NCBI RefSeq assembly: GCF_000482485.1
Contig: NZ_AXVK01000020.1
Span: forward strand, 62,001 to 126,000
Direction of reading: 5' to 3'
DNA: 64,000 nucleotides
Origin: Paucisalibacillus globulus DSM 18846
Lineage (GTDB): Bacteria > Bacillota > Bacilli > Bacillales > Amphibacillaceae
The translations under genes and the position numbers were made by a program. Positions 49,216 through 58,806 of this stretch are shown piece after piece. Under the pieces are notes generated by a model. The model was not told the origin of the DNA, made no database searches, and saw only the letters and a list, made by a program, of their open reading frames with translations. Position 1 is the first letter of the stretch. The number at the start of each line of letters is the position of its first letter.

Positions 49216-50316
49216 TTACCCCATCCTAAATATTTGCTTAAATACTGAAATGAAATCATCAAGGAAGGACGCTTCTTCCGGTTTGTCGTCGTCATATATT
49301 GCAATTTCTTTAATTGGTTCATTATTCAAATAATAAATTTGTTTGCCTACTATTTTCTCATTTCCCCAGGGATTTGCCTGTTCAAAAGTACTAATTTCGC
49401 TTCGTAACGCCCCTTCTTCTCCATCTTTCAAAGGATACATAGTATCTTCATGGATAAACCCATGAATGTTTTCTTTTGTGCCTAATTCAATATCAATGAA
49501 TCCTTGACCACCAATCCGCTCCATGTCATATTGTTCAAAACCCCATTCAAACATTTCCATATGGTCGCGCCAATCGTCAGCAGCATTTAAGGTTACAGCA
49601 ATAAGATCCATTTCATCTTTTGTAGCTGTTGAAACAAGTGTTCTTCCTGTTTGCTTTGTAAAACCTGTTTTACCACCGGTGCAATATTGATAATACACGG
49701 TTAATAATTTGTTTTTATTTTTCCAACTATATTCTCTAGATTCAGATTTAAAGGATTTGGCACCGGTAATTTGTTGGAATTTTTCATTTTGCATAGCATA
49801 TCGCATTAATAATGCCATATCATATGCTGATGAATAGTGTGTATCAGAATCTAACCCATGTGGATTATCAAAGTGCGTATTTGACATACTAAGCCATTTT
49901 GCTTTTTCATTCATTAGATAGACAAAACCCTCTTCACTTCCGCCCACATGCTCCGCAATTGTAACTGCAGAATCATTTCCCGATCGTAGCATTAGACCAT
50001 ATACGAGGTCTTCAAGCTTCATTTTTTCACCTTGCTTTAAATAAATCGATGAGCCTTCTGTATATACGGCTTTTTCACTTGCAGTTGCCATTTCTTCCAT
50101 CTTCCCCGATTCAATGGCAATAATAGCAGTCATGATTTTCGTTATACTTGCTATATTTGATTTCTCATGTGCATTCTTTTCAAATAAAATTCTGCCTGTA
50201 GATTGCTCTATTAACACAGCATTGCTAGCAGATACTCCTGGTTCAGCATGTCCAATAATTGGCAATGAAAAGGTAAAAACTAATATAGCAATTAGAGTTT
50301 TAGTAAGAAAACGCAT
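49216..50316 (-). CDS. dacB: Sporulation D-alanyl-D-alanine carboxypeptidase DacB (PBP5*)
   Basis: 366 residues, S11 family. A signal peptide (residues 1-21, cut after HAE or nearby), then SxxK in ASITKIMT near 58, SGN near 116 and KTG in GGKTGFT near 211, all three penicillin-binding motifs. Trims peptide cross-links in spore cortex peptidoglycan. ATG at 50316 follows GGAGG by eight bases. Confidence 0.95.
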   Translation of the reverse strand: MRFLTKTLIAILVFTFSLPIIGHAEPGVSASNAVLIEQSTGRILFEKNAHEKSNIASITKIMTAIIAIESGKMEEMATASEKAVYTEGSSIYLKQGEKMKLEDLVYGLMLRSGNDSAVTIAEHVGGSEEGFVYLMNEKAKWLSMSNTHFDNPHGLDSDTHYSSAYDMALLMRYAMQNEKFQQITGAKSFKSESREYSWKNKNKLLTVYYQYCTGGKTGFTKQTGRTLVSTATKDEMDLIAVTLNAADDWRDHMEMFEWGFEQYDMERIGGQGFIDIELGTKENIHGFIHEDTMYPLKDGEEGALRSEISTFEQANPWGNEKIVGKQIYYLNNEPIKEIAIYDDDKPEEASFLDDFISVFKQIFRMG

Positions 50317-50664
50317 TGTTTGTCCTCCCATAATGTGAAACTTCAATCAGTAAGTTGTAGGTATCAACATTAGTTGAACTAATGAAGCTATTAGGACCAG
50401 CTAATCCACATAAAAACACTTGCCAGTTTCTTCAAAATTGAATTGAGGTTTATACAGTCCCTTAACCTACGAAAAATCATTTCTGTACATTTTATGCGGA
50501 ACGTAAATCGATATGAGTAAATCGTACAACCTTTTTTGTAAACAGAACAAATTAACTATTCCCATCTAGTCAAGTTGTTAACTGAAATCGACTACCATTA
50601 TACTGTATTCAGAAGATTAATTGCGTATTAGCCAAGGATAGATATAATCATGATGGACAAACAA
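50317..50664. other. Gene-free interval between dacB and scpB
   Basis: About 350 bases, AT-rich. B. subtilis has ypuI in this place; I see no equivalent ORF. It presumably holds the dacB promoter, which I could not define with confidence. Confidence 0.5.
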
Positions 50665-50689
50665 AAAACCCCTACATGGTAGGAGTTTT
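50665..50689 (-). terminator. Terminator after scpB
   Basis: Eleven-bp stem AAAACTCCTAC/GTAGGGGTTTT with one G-U pair, then a T run on the minus strand. Confidence 0.8.
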
Positions 50690-50718
50690 AGAATAATCGT
50701 ATATAATTGCTAAATGAA

Positions 50719-51303
50719 TTAATGATTTGGTTCTTCTAGTTGGTTGAAGCGATCAAAGAATAAGTCAGCTTCATCCTCTATCTCATCTTCATCAAAATTG
50801 TCAGGTAGCGGAGGAAGTTCTTCGATAGATGTTAATCCAAAATAAGTCAAAAAGTCCTTACTTGTCCCAAAAAGTACAGGACGTCCAACGCCTTCTCTAC
50901 GTCCAACTTCTTCAATAAGTGATCGCGCAATTAATGTTTGTACCGGACGGTCACTTTTGACACCACGAACTTCATCAATTTCTGAACGGGTAATTGGTTG
51001 TCTATACGCAATGATTGCAAGTGTTTCTAATGCAGCCTGAGACATTCTAGAGGACTGTGGTTCTTCTACAAGTCTTTTATAATATTCACTATGCTCTGGT
51101 TTAGTTGTTAGATGATATACATCATTAGATTCCATTATGATAATACCACGACTTGCATGTTCATAATCATATTTCAATTCTTCTATTAAATGCTCCACAG
51201 CTTTCTCTGAAATTTCCATGATTTTAGCTAGTTCCTTAATGCTAATTCCATCATCTCCGCAAGCAAATAATAGCCCTTCTAAAATGGCTTTTACATTCTT
51301 CAT
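50719..51303 (-). CDS. scpB: Segregation and condensation protein B
   Basis: 194 residues, two winged-helix domains, with QAALETLAIIAYRQPITRSEI near 98 and the acidic PPLPDNFDEDE tail. ScpB dimers bind ScpA in the SMC condensin complex. Start at 51303 gives MKNVKAILEGLLFA; ribosome-site spacing is about 12 bases, overlapping the end of scpA. Another ATG lies four codons upstream. Confidence 0.94.
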   Translation of the reverse strand: MKNVKAILEGLLFACGDDGISIKELAKIMEISEKAVEHLIEELKYDYEHASRGIIIMESNDVYHLTTKPEHSEYYKRLVEEPQSSRMSQAALETLAIIAYRQPITRSEIDEVRGVKSDRPVQTLIARSLIEEVGRREGVGRPVLFGTSKDFLTYFGLTSIEELPPLPDNFDEDEIEDEADLFFDRFNQLEEPNH

Positions 51304-51304
51304 T

Positions 51305-52048
51305 CTAATTTTCATCCCCTGAATAATATACATATAATGTATCAAAATGCTTTGTCTGTTTACACGATACTTGATGAATCTTAATTAATTCTAGAAGCGC
51401 CATGAATGTAATTACAATATGGGATTTGGTACGTTCTGTAAATAATTCATCAAAAGAGATACCGTTTTTCTTTGCTAATTTAACTGCACCTAAAACTTCT
51501 TCCATACGTTCTTCAATTGGAATTTCTGCTCTTTGTATAGTTGTATCTAATGGTTCTTTCCATTTCTTTCTTTCCATCATTCTAGATAGAGCACCTAGCA
51601 TATCATAAATAGAAATATCCCCTTGCACAACAACCTTTTCAATATTTAGATTATCAAATATAACAGGAGGCCTAGTATAGGTTTGATGTGCCTCTAATTC
51701 CTTTTCCTTGAAGGTTTCTGCAGCTTCTTTAAATTTTCTATATTCAATGAGTCGCTGCATTAATTCTTCCCTAGGGTCTTCCATGTATTCATCATCTTCT
51801 ACCTCAAGTTCTTGTTTCGGTAAAAGCATTTGGCTTTTAATCGCAAGTAATGTTGCTGCCATTACAAGATATTCGCTAGCAATATTGAGCTCCAGATGCT
51901 GCATCGTATGAATGTAATTCATATATTGTTCTGTAATTTGAGAGACAGGTATGTCATAAATATCGATCTCATAATGATTAATTAAATGTAATAATAAATC
52001 AAGCGGACCTTCAAATGTATCGATTTTTACTTGATATGCTTGACCCAT
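51305..52048 (-). CDS. scpA: Segregation and condensation protein A
   Basis: 247 residues, the kleisin subunit of SMC condensin, bridging the SMC heads. N-terminal FEGPLDLLLHLI near 12-23 and the C-terminal winged helix near 180-235 are typical. First of scpAB; in B. subtilis ypuF and the rib genes lie upstream. Confidence 0.95.
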   Translation of the reverse strand: MGQAYQVKIDTFEGPLDLLLHLINHYEIDIYDIPVSQITEQYMNYIHTMQHLELNIASEYLVMAATLLAIKSQMLLPKQELEVEDDEYMEDPREELMQRLIEYRKFKEAAETFKEKELEAHQTYTRPPVIFDNLNIEKVVVQGDISIYDMLGALSRMMERKKWKEPLDTTIQRAEIPIEERMEEVLGAVKLAKKNGISFDELFTERTKSHIVITFMALLELIKIHQVSCKQTKHFDTLYVYYSGDEN

Positions 52049-52092
52049 AATACATTTCGACCCTTTCCTTAGAACATTATTTTGATAAATTT

Positions 52093-52121
52093 ATAATAAC
52101 CTGTTTTAAACGCCTATACAA
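52093..52121 (-). promoter_or_regulatory. Likely SigA promoter of scpAB
   Basis: TTGTAT and TATTAT on the minus strand with a 17-base spacer, about 45 bases before the scpA ATG. Confidence 0.5.
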
Positions 52122-52205
52122 TGGGGTAGCCACCTACATAAGTTAATAACGTAAGATAAATGTTACCCAAACATTTATGCTAATTAAGTTAAAGGAGGAA
52201 TTTTA

Positions 52206-52295
52206 ATGGGTGCAGGATATAATGCTGGTGGAGGATTTGCTTTAATTGTAGTATTGTTTATTTTATTAATCATTGTTGGAGCTGCTTGGTTATAA
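52206..52295 (+). CDS. YjcZ-family tiny sporulation membrane protein
   Basis: 29 residues, beginning MGAGYNAGGGFALIV and ending in one hydrophobic helix. It matches the tiny-transmembrane YjcZ/SscA-like family of Bacilli that is linked to sporulation. A strong AAAGGAGG site lies six to eight bases upstream, and a terminator follows. The gene is on the plus strand, facing away from scpA. Specific role unknown. Confidence 0.85.
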   Translation: MGAGYNAGGGFALIVVLFILLIIVGAAWL

Positions 52296-52349
52296 TATAG
52301 AATTTAATTACAATTGAATTCATCCAACAAAATGACTAACTCAGTAATA

Positions 52350-52384
52350 AAAATCAGCCCTATCATTTAAGTAGGGCTGGTTTT
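52350..52384. terminator. Terminator between the YjcZ-like gene and ribT
   Basis: Stem CAGCCCTA/TAGGGCTG extended by A and T runs on both sides; could serve both convergent units. Confidence 0.82.
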
Positions 52385-52425
52385 GTTCTGTCTAGAAATC
52401 TTAATTTCTATTGTTACTGAATTCC

Positions 52426-52801
<376 letters not shown>

Positions 52802-52975
52802 TCATAACATGAATAACTTTTATCTAATAGTTTACTTTTAAATTGGAGTTTGTACTATATTATTGTCCTATTAATCTATATTTGTCAAATTATGTTTAAA
52901 AAAACTTGTATTTACATATTTTTAACGAATAAGTTTTTATTCTACAAACAGAAAAGATTGATATACTTTTCCCTA

Positions 52976-53080
52976 CTAAAAAACGAAAATGATCCAATAA
53001 AGAAAACCCCAGATAATTCCTATTGATAGTAATGTAACAAATAGTAGGATATTTTTCTTTCGTTGATTCAAAGTTCTCAT
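52976..53080 (-). CDS. Possible 34-residue membrane peptide
   Basis: A short ORF with a basic start (MRTLNQRKKN) and one hydrophobic helix (residues 11-33), ending FVF. The codon use and topology are plausible, but the AAGG ribosome site lies directly against the ATG. It fills the gap of about 310 bases between ribT and the M50 peptidase gene. Tentative. Confidence 0.3.
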   Translation of the reverse strand: MRTLNQRKKNILLFVTLLSIGIIWGFLYWIIFVF

Positions 53081-53106
53081 CCTTCACTATTATTGACAAT
53101 TTCAAC

Positions 53107-53568
53107 CTACTTGTATACATTTTTCGAAAACAATTCTCTAACAATAATATAGCCATCTGATTCCTGTTTTCCTATTTTAAAAGGAATACAATTAACCAAA
53201 AATAGCCAACCATTGTATAACATAAAAAAAAGTATGAATGTATTTGGTAGGTTCATATAAATAAGGTAAAAGATGAATACCATTATTGCATTTAATAATG
53301 GCCCTAAAAATGTGATATAAATCATTTCATGAGGCCGATAAACATTTTTTCTGTTACTTACCGTTAAGCCAGAGGTGAAAAAAGCTATTCCAACTTGAAT
53401 GTCAGTTTGATGCGTTAACAACCTAAAGATTCTTCTTCCTCGCCCAACATATATGGTAATATCATCCGCTCTTGCTAGCTTTGCACCTAGCATATGACCT
53501 AACTCATGAATGAAGTTACTTATGGGTGCAACGATAAATACTAAGTAAATCAATAATACTGTATTCAT
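53107..53568 (-). CDS. M50-type (site-2 protease-like) membrane metalloprotease
   Basis: 153 residues with three or four membrane helices. The zinc motif HELGH is at residues 21-25 inside the first helix region, and the family's second motif, NCIPFxxxxxxSDG, is near 126-139. This is a compact site-2-protease fold similar to small Bacillus enzymes. The substrate is unknown. It lies 26 bases downstream of ppiB and may be co-transcribed. Confidence 0.82.
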   Translation of the reverse strand: MNTVLLIYLVFIVAPISNFIHELGHMLGAKLARADDITIYVGRGRRIFRLLTHQTDIQVGIAFFTSGLTVSNRKNVYRPHEMIYITFLGPLLNAIMVFIFYLIYMNLPNTFILFFMLYNGWLFLVNCIPFKIGKQESDGYIIVRELFSKNVYK

Positions 53569-53594
53569 CTAATTCTACCTATATTAATTTTCAC

Positions 53595-54032
53595 TTATTC
53601 TGAAATAATCTTAACTTCTTTCATTACATCACCATTTCTCATTGCCTTTGCATGTTCAATACCAGAAGTAACTTGGCCAAATACTGTATGGACCCCATTC
53701 AAGTGTGGTTGTGGTTCATGTACAATAAAGAATTGGCAGCTACCAGTATCTCTTCCTGCATGGGCCATAGAAAGTGATCCCTCTACATGTTTATGTGGAT
53801 TATTGTCAGTTTCACATTTGATTGTGTATCCTGCTCCACCAGTACCATTTCCTACAGGGCATCCACCTTGGCTTACAAAACCTGGGATGACACGGTGAAA
53901 TGTTAATCCATCGTAGAATTTTTCGTTTATTAGCTTTTCAAAATTTTCTACTGTGCCTGGTGCTTCATTTGGATATAGTTCAAATTCAATTTTATTTCCA
54001 TTTTCCATAAGGATATAGCCTTTTTTAGTCAA
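53595..54032 (-). CDS. ppiB: Peptidyl-prolyl cis-trans isomerase PpiB
   Basis: 145 residues, cyclophilin type. [13 protein letters not shown] near 52 and the SQFFI-type core (as CQFFIVH) with the catalytic Arg are present. Cytoplasmic protein-folding helper. I used TTG at 54032, nine bases after AGGAG, giving MTKKGYIL as in relatives; the ATG three codons earlier abuts the site. Confidence 0.95.
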   Translation of the reverse strand: MTKKGYILMENGNKIEFELYPNEAPGTVENFEKLINEKFYDGLTFHRVIPGFVSQGGCPVGNGTGGAGYTIKCETDNNPHKHVEGSLSMAHAGRDTGSCQFFIVHEPQPHLNGVHTVFGQVTSGIEHAKAMRNGDVMKEVKIISE

Positions 54033-54264
54033 AATATTCATCTCCTATTATGTAGTGATTCTTATTAATATCTTGTTTATGATAACACTTTTGAACATTA
54101 ATTTAAAGTTTGTGTGCTTTTAATTAGAAATAAAAATACCCAACTCACTTTTAACACTCAAGACCAAAATATACCTCACTTTCAAGTACAGGTGCGACAT
54201 ATCTAACTAACCTACCCAGAACAACTAATTTTTTTTGGTACGTTCCAATACCAATCCATGTAAT

Positions 54265-55572
54265 CTACTCATATGAGAGGTCATGGCTTAGAACGTCCTG
54301 ATAGGTTTCACGTTTGATTACTAGTTTGTCTTGCCCATTTTCCACGAAAACTACTGCAGCTTTTTGAATGCGATTATAGTTACTTGCCATGGAGTAACCG
54401 TATGCTCCTGTCGATAAAATAACTAATATGTCCCCACTTTTCACACGAGGAATTGGTAGGTCCCAAATTAGCATGTCACCTGATTCACAGCATTTCCCAG
54501 CAACAGAAACTACTGTATCACTCTTTTCCGCAGCTCTATTGGCAAGTAACCCATGATACTTCGCTTGATAAAGAGCAGGTCGAATATTATCTGTCATCCC
54601 GCCATCTACAGAAATATAATCCCTAACTCCTGGAATATGTTTTTGTGATCCAATCGTATACAATGTTAACCCAGCATCACCAACAATAGAACGACCTGGT
54701 TCTATCCAAATTTCTGGTATTGGAATATCAAGTTTTCTACTTTGTTCACGCACTGTTTCTACTAATCTCTCAACATAATTTTGTAGCGGAATTGGTCGGT
54801 CATCTTCTGTATAACGAATGCCAAATCCTCCACCTAAATTTAATACTTCTGGGACATAGCCATACCTTAATTTCCAATCTAATAATGTTCCAAACAATAT
54901 ATTAGTTGCGGTAACAAAACGATCTGTCTCAAATATTTGCGACCCAATATGACAGTGTAATCCTTTAAAGTTTATGTACTTATTATCACGTAATTTATTG
55001 AAAGCCTCTTCTGCTTGTCCATTATTCAAATCAAATCCGAACTTAGAATCTTCGTTACCTGTCATGATATATTGGTGGGTATCCGATTTAATACCTGGAG
55101 TAACTCGGATAATGACATCCATTTTTTTATTATGCTGTTTTAATAATGATGTTAATAACTCGATCTCATAAAAGTTGTCAACAACAATACAACCGATATT
55201 ATTTTCAATCGCCATCACTAATTCTTGTGTATTTTTGTTGTTCCCATGCATATGTATCTTTGCTGGATCAATTCCCGCTTTAAGAGCAGTGTATAATTCC
55301 CCTTCTGATACAACATCAACAGATAAACCTTCTTGTTTCACTACCTGTAGAATCGCAATTGAAGAGAAGGCTTTACTGGCATAGGCAACCTGTGCACGAA
55401 CACCTAATTTTTTAAAGGTATCTACAAAGGCTCTGCAGCGATTACGTATAACCGATACATCATAAACATAAAGTGGTGTACCATACTTTTTGGAAAGTTC
55501 TACGGTGTCCATTCCACCTATTTCCAAATGACCTTTATTATTTATTTGAAATGGATATTGTTCCAATGACAT
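54265..55572 (-). CDS. lysA: Diaminopimelate decarboxylase
   Basis: 435 residues, PLP-dependent, last step of lysine synthesis. The PLP lysine is Lys67 in YASKAF; GGGFGIRYT near 252 and CESGD near 364 (substrate-binding Cys) are intact. Lies after spoVAF as in B. subtilis. No lysine riboswitch is seen upstream, only a short interval after the spoVAF terminator. Confidence 0.97.
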   Translation of the reverse strand: MSLEQYPFQINNKGHLEIGGMDTVELSKKYGTPLYVYDVSVIRNRCRAFVDTFKKLGVRAQVAYASKAFSSIAILQVVKQEGLSVDVVSEGELYTALKAGIDPAKIHMHGNNKNTQELVMAIENNIGCIVVDNFYEIELLTSLLKQHNKKMDVIIRVTPGIKSDTHQYIMTGNEDSKFGFDLNNGQAEEAFNKLRDNKYINFKGLHCHIGSQIFETDRFVTATNILFGTLLDWKLRYGYVPEVLNLGGGFGIRYTEDDRPIPLQNYVERLVETVREQSRKLDIPIPEIWIEPGRSIVGDAGLTLYTIGSQKHIPGVRDYISVDGGMTDNIRPALYQAKYHGLLANRAAEKSDTVVSVAGKCCESGDMLIWDLPIPRVKSGDILVILSTGAYGYSMASNYNRIQKAAVVFVENGQDKLVIKRETYQDVLSHDLSYE

Positions 55573-55715
55573 TTTCCCTCACCTATCCTTTCAAAATATC
55601 GCAAGTTTACTGGCAGTATAATCTAGTTAACGAATAACTTAGTATAGATTCTAGTGCTTCTCATTATGGATACTTATTAAGTAAGGTATCATAAACACCC
55701 CGAAAACAAAAGAAT

Positions 55716-55741
55716 AAAATCCCTTACATTGAAGGGATTTT
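55716..55741 (-). terminator. Terminator after spoVAF
   Basis: Ten-bp perfect stem AAAATCCCTT with complement and T-rich tail on the minus strand; separates spoVAF from lysA. Confidence 0.82.
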
Positions 55742-55745
55742 ATGG

Positions 55746-57218
55746 TTAAGACTTTCGAATCTTAGACTGACTATACACATTTTTCGGGTGAACGATAGAT
55801 GGTCTTGTATTGACAAAAGGTGTCGGTATACGAATGATTGTCCTTAACATGGCTTTTGCATTAAACGGAATAAAGGGCCAAAAATACGGTGTTCTAAATG
55901 ACTTTAGATTAATTAGGAATATAATTAACATCAAGCTACTGATTATATATCCAATTATACCGAAAAGTGCAGTCGAAATTAGTAATACAACACTAGCAAC
56001 TTTGTTTGCCACACTGAGTTCATAGCTTGGGGTTACATATGTTCCAATTGCACTAATTGCCGTGTATAGAATAACTTCAGGGCTGAGTAATCCAACATCA
56101 ATTGCAATTTGACCGATTAATACTGCTGCAATTAATCCCATTGCAGTAGATAATGCTGTAGGTGTATGAATGGCAGCCATTCTTAAGAATTCCATCCCTA
56201 CTACTCCTAGTAGTAATTGAAAGACGATCGGGATATTTCCTTCCTCATTTGGTCCAATGAATGAAAGCTCCTTCGGTAATAAAGTTGGATCCATAACAAA
56301 TAACAACCAGGTTGGTAATAAAAATAGAGACAATAGAATAGCTAAAAATCGAATCCATCTAATTAGCGTACCGATTAGTGGTGCTTGACGATACTCCTCA
56401 GCATGCTGAGTATGGTGAAAATAAGTGGTAGGGACAATCATCACACTTGGTGACGTGTCAACGATTATCAGAACGTGCCCTTCTAACAGATGGTTCGCTG
56501 CAACATCTGGTCTTTCCGTAAATCGCACCAACGGAAACGGATTCCATTTTCTTTCCACAAGAAATTCTTCTATTGGTTTTTCTGCCATTGTATTACCATC
56601 AACACTTATGTCTCTAATTTTTTCTTTGAGTAATCCAACTAATCCATCATCTGCTATATCTTTAATATAACTTATACAAACGTCGGACTTTGATCTCTCT
56701 CCAACCTTAAGCATTTCGTTTCTTAGACGCGCATCACGTATTCTTCTTCTAGTCAAGCTAGTGTTTTCAATGATATTTTCTGTAAATCCATCTCTGGATC
56801 CACGAATTACTCTTTCCGTATCGGGTTCTTGTGGGGTTCTTCCAGGATAATTCCTGACATCAACCGTATACCCAAATCGTTCTCCATCAATAAAAATAAC
56901 AATTAAACCTGATAGCATTTGATCAACAGCTTCATCCATTGTTTTAATGGTTGACACCTGCTGATGTAGAATCCTATTTTTAATTATTTCTGCAACTTTA
57001 TTTGTTTGTCTCTCTTTTTCGTTTAGATTTACTAATTCTTGGATAATATCCTGGATAATTAAACTATCTATTAATCCGGTTACATAATAAAGTTGTATCT
57101 CTGTCTTTAAAAGTGTAATTTCACGAAAGCCTACATCAAAAGAGACATCTACACCTATTCTTTCTTTTAAGTAAGCAGCGTTTTCTTTTATTTTTGCTGA
57201 TACAGGATGTTGAGTCAA
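55746..57218 (-). CDS. spoVAF: Stage V sporulation protein AF
   Basis: 490 residues of the GerA/SpoVAF family: a large soluble N-terminal domain (1-270), then about five membrane helices. In B. subtilis SpoVAF belongs to the SpoVA channel operon and affects germination efficiency, but is not essential for dipicolinic acid movement. ATG with GGATTAAG upstream. It follows spoVAB directly here; spoVAC, AD, AEb and AEa are missing in between. Confidence 0.93.
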   Translation of the reverse strand: MTQHPVSAKIKENAAYLKERIGVDVSFDVGFREITLLKTEIQLYYVTGLIDSLIIQDIIQELVNLNEKERQTNKVAEIIKNRILHQQVSTIKTMDEAVDQMLSGLIVIFIDGERFGYTVDVRNYPGRTPQEPDTERVIRGSRDGFTENIIENTSLTRRRIRDARLRNEMLKVGERSKSDVCISYIKDIADDGLVGLLKEKIRDISVDGNTMAEKPIEEFLVERKWNPFPLVRFTERPDVAANHLLEGHVLIIVDTSPSVMIVPTTYFHHTQHAEEYRQAPLIGTLIRWIRFLAILLSLFLLPTWLLFVMDPTLLPKELSFIGPNEEGNIPIVFQLLLGVVGMEFLRMAAIHTPTALSTAMGLIAAVLIGQIAIDVGLLSPEVILYTAISAIGTYVTPSYELSVANKVASVVLLISTALFGIIGYIISSLMLIIFLINLKSFRTPYFWPFIPFNAKAMLRTIIRIPTPFVNTRPSIVHPKNVYSQSKIRKS

Positions 57219-57237
57219 ACTTAATCCTCCATTCTGC

Positions 57238-57666
57238 TTATTTTACTAATATGAGCCACTGAAATAAGGAGCCAACTATTTTCCCAAAAACAACAGCCAT
57301 TATCAATGTAATTATTTTTGCTTCCAAGCCAATTCGTTTCGATATTAATGGAAATACATTTAACACTTCTGTTAAAGCAGCAGCAAGCATACCATTAAAG
57401 ATTCCATGAAAAATACCCCAAAGTGCTAGAAGTATCACAGGATGAGACCATGTAACATTTGAAAAAGAGAAAAATGTACCAACAATGGAGCCAAGTACAA
57501 CACATGCTGTATATACTTTTAACAAATGGGAGGTCCTACTTAACTGAATTAGCCTAGGTATAATCCCCAATACAGTGAGAAAAGCAACAAATCCACTACC
57601 TACTGCAAGCCCTCCTGAAAAGCCAATAATGACCTCTAATAAATTAATGAGGATATTTAGGATCAT
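57238..57666 (-). CDS. spoVAB: Stage V sporulation protein AB
   Basis: 142 residues, four membrane helices, SpoVAB family by sequence (GFSGGLAVGSGFVAF near 17-31). Part of the SpoVA group that moves dipicolinic acid. Starts inside the end of spoVAA (23-bp overlap), so translation is coupled. The next gene is spoVAF. Confidence 0.92.
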   Translation of the reverse strand: MILNILINLLEVIIGFSGGLAVGSGFVAFLTVLGIIPRLIQLSRTSHLLKVYTACVVLGSIVGTFFSFSNVTWSHPVILLALWGIFHGIFNGMLAAALTEVLNVFPLISKRIGLEAKIITLIMAVVFGKIVGSLFQWLILVK

Positions 57667-58264
57667 TTAGCTTATTCTCATGATAGCTCACATAATCATC
57701 TAATGACTTTTGATAATTATAGAGTTCAACTTCTAAGGGGCTTGGCTCTTCATTAAAACGCTTATTAAACCAATGATTAAAAAACAATATCATCCCTATA
57801 CCCAAACCAAATGAATATGGAATTTGAATCCATAAAGGGTACTCATTTTCTTCACCAGTTAAAAGATAATGTAGTTTTTGTTGTACCTCCTGCATGCTAA
57901 CATCATAATGAAAGTTCACGATTGTCATGGCTGTACCAATAAATAAAAGAATCCATACAAAGGCTATGATCAATATGTTCGGTGGTTTTTTATTTTTTAC
58001 TATATTAACTATAGTTTGTTCTGGTCCAACCAATTGTATTTCAATATTAGGATAGTTTTGTGTTAAATGTTTTATGATTAAAAAACTATCCAAAATAACC
58101 AATTCTTTATCCTTTTCGGTAATACGATATAACTTAATTTTTTCTAATTCGGCTACTACATCTTTAGAATGGGAAGAAAGAAACGCAATATCCTTTAATT
58201 TAATTTCCGTTAAATTCTTTACTTCCAGTTTCCTTTTCAGCCGTAAATAAACAATTCCTTCCAA
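57644..58264 (-). CDS. spoVAA: Stage V sporulation protein AA
   Basis: 206 residues: a soluble N-terminal domain (1-95) and two membrane helices (about 97-117 and 147-163). TTG start seven bases after AGGTGA. SpoVAA is an essential member of the SpoVA channel set in B. subtilis. First gene of the shortened operon spoVAA-AB-AF. A SigG promoter is expected upstream but I could not define one with a good match. Confidence 0.92.
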   Translation of the reverse strand: MEGIVYLRLKRKLEVKNLTEIKLKDIAFLSSHSKDVVAELEKIKLYRITEKDKELVILDSFLIIKHLTQNYPNIEIQLVGPEQTIVNIVKNKKPPNILIIAFVWILLFIGTAMTIVNFHYDVSMQEVQQKLHYLLTGEENEYPLWIQIPYSFGLGIGMILFFNHWFNKRFNEEPSPLEVELYNYQKSLDDYVSYHENKLNDPKYPH

Positions 58265-58441
58265 AATACTTCACCTCAGAAAAAAGCAATTTCAGTACTT
58301 GTTATTATTAGTCTAAAAGGAAATATTATGAGGAAAAATCGTACTATAATAATTATGGTTTTCTAAAGTAGCAATATAAAAATATATTATTTTATGAATT
58401 GTTGTTATCCCCAAACATTATATCTAATGAACAATATGTAT

Positions 58442-58724
58442 AAAGTGCGCAGTGACAAGGACTACGATTTCTTAAATCCGGCCCATGTTTTCCTGAATCG
58501 GTCGCATGTTCTATCTATGAGGGCCCATATTTCCCGAATCGGTCGCATGTTCTGGCTGCAAGGGCCCATGTTTTCCTGAATTGGTCTCATGCTCAGTATA
58601 AGAGGGATCATGTTTTCCTGATTTAGTTGCATGGTCTTGCACGCCTTTAGACCTCGACAGCGAAAATCTGTATTTTTATAGGGAAATTTCAGCTGAAAAA
58701 TGATTAGTAGTTACTTCACACTTT
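58442..58724. mobile_element. Degenerate MITE-like element, copy C, carrying tandem repeats
   Basis: The 16-bp ends at 58442-58457 and 58709-58724 resemble, in inverted orientation, the terminal repeats of copies A and B (about 12 and 13 of 16 positions). Between them lie four 41-42-bp tandem units. No gene is credible inside. The call rests on weak ends, so it is tentative. Confidence 0.4.
58480..58646. repeat. Four tandem units of a 41-42-bp repeat
   Basis: Units start at 58480, 58522, 58563 and 58605. Each carries GGCCCATGTTTTCCTGAATC followed by GGTCGCATG with scattered changes, the last unit being the most diverged. The same unit occurs at 16741-16826 on the other strand. Confidence 0.8.
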
Positions 58725-58765
58725 CCATCAAATGCAACTAACTTTAAGAAAAGTCTCAATACAAA

Positions 58766-58806
58766 AAGAAGGTTGCCAAGGGGAAAGTCCCCTAAACAAC
58801 CTTCTT
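58766..58806 (-). terminator. Terminator at the end of the spoIIA operon
   Basis: Ten-bp outer stem AAGAAGGTTG/CAACCTTCTT with an inner GGGGA/TCCCC stem; the hairpin reaches into the sigF stop codon and T run follows on the minus strand. Confidence 0.85.

Noticed and set aside
52896-53156. 86-residue minus-strand reading frame next to the M50 protease
   Set aside because: It overlaps the 3' end of the well-supported M50 gene in another frame, has no ribosome site and an ordinary random composition.
58265-58345. SigG promoter upstream of spoVAA
   Set aside because: A CATAATA -10-like sequence is present, but no matching -35 at the right distance could be found.
58394-58579. 61-residue reading frame across the tandem repeats
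   Set aside because: A 42-bp period stays open in frame by arithmetic; no ribosome site and no sensible protein composition.
58480-58646. Tandem repeats considered as a CRISPR array
   Set aside because: The whole 41-42-bp unit repeats with only minor changes; there are no unique spacers between repeats and no cas genes.
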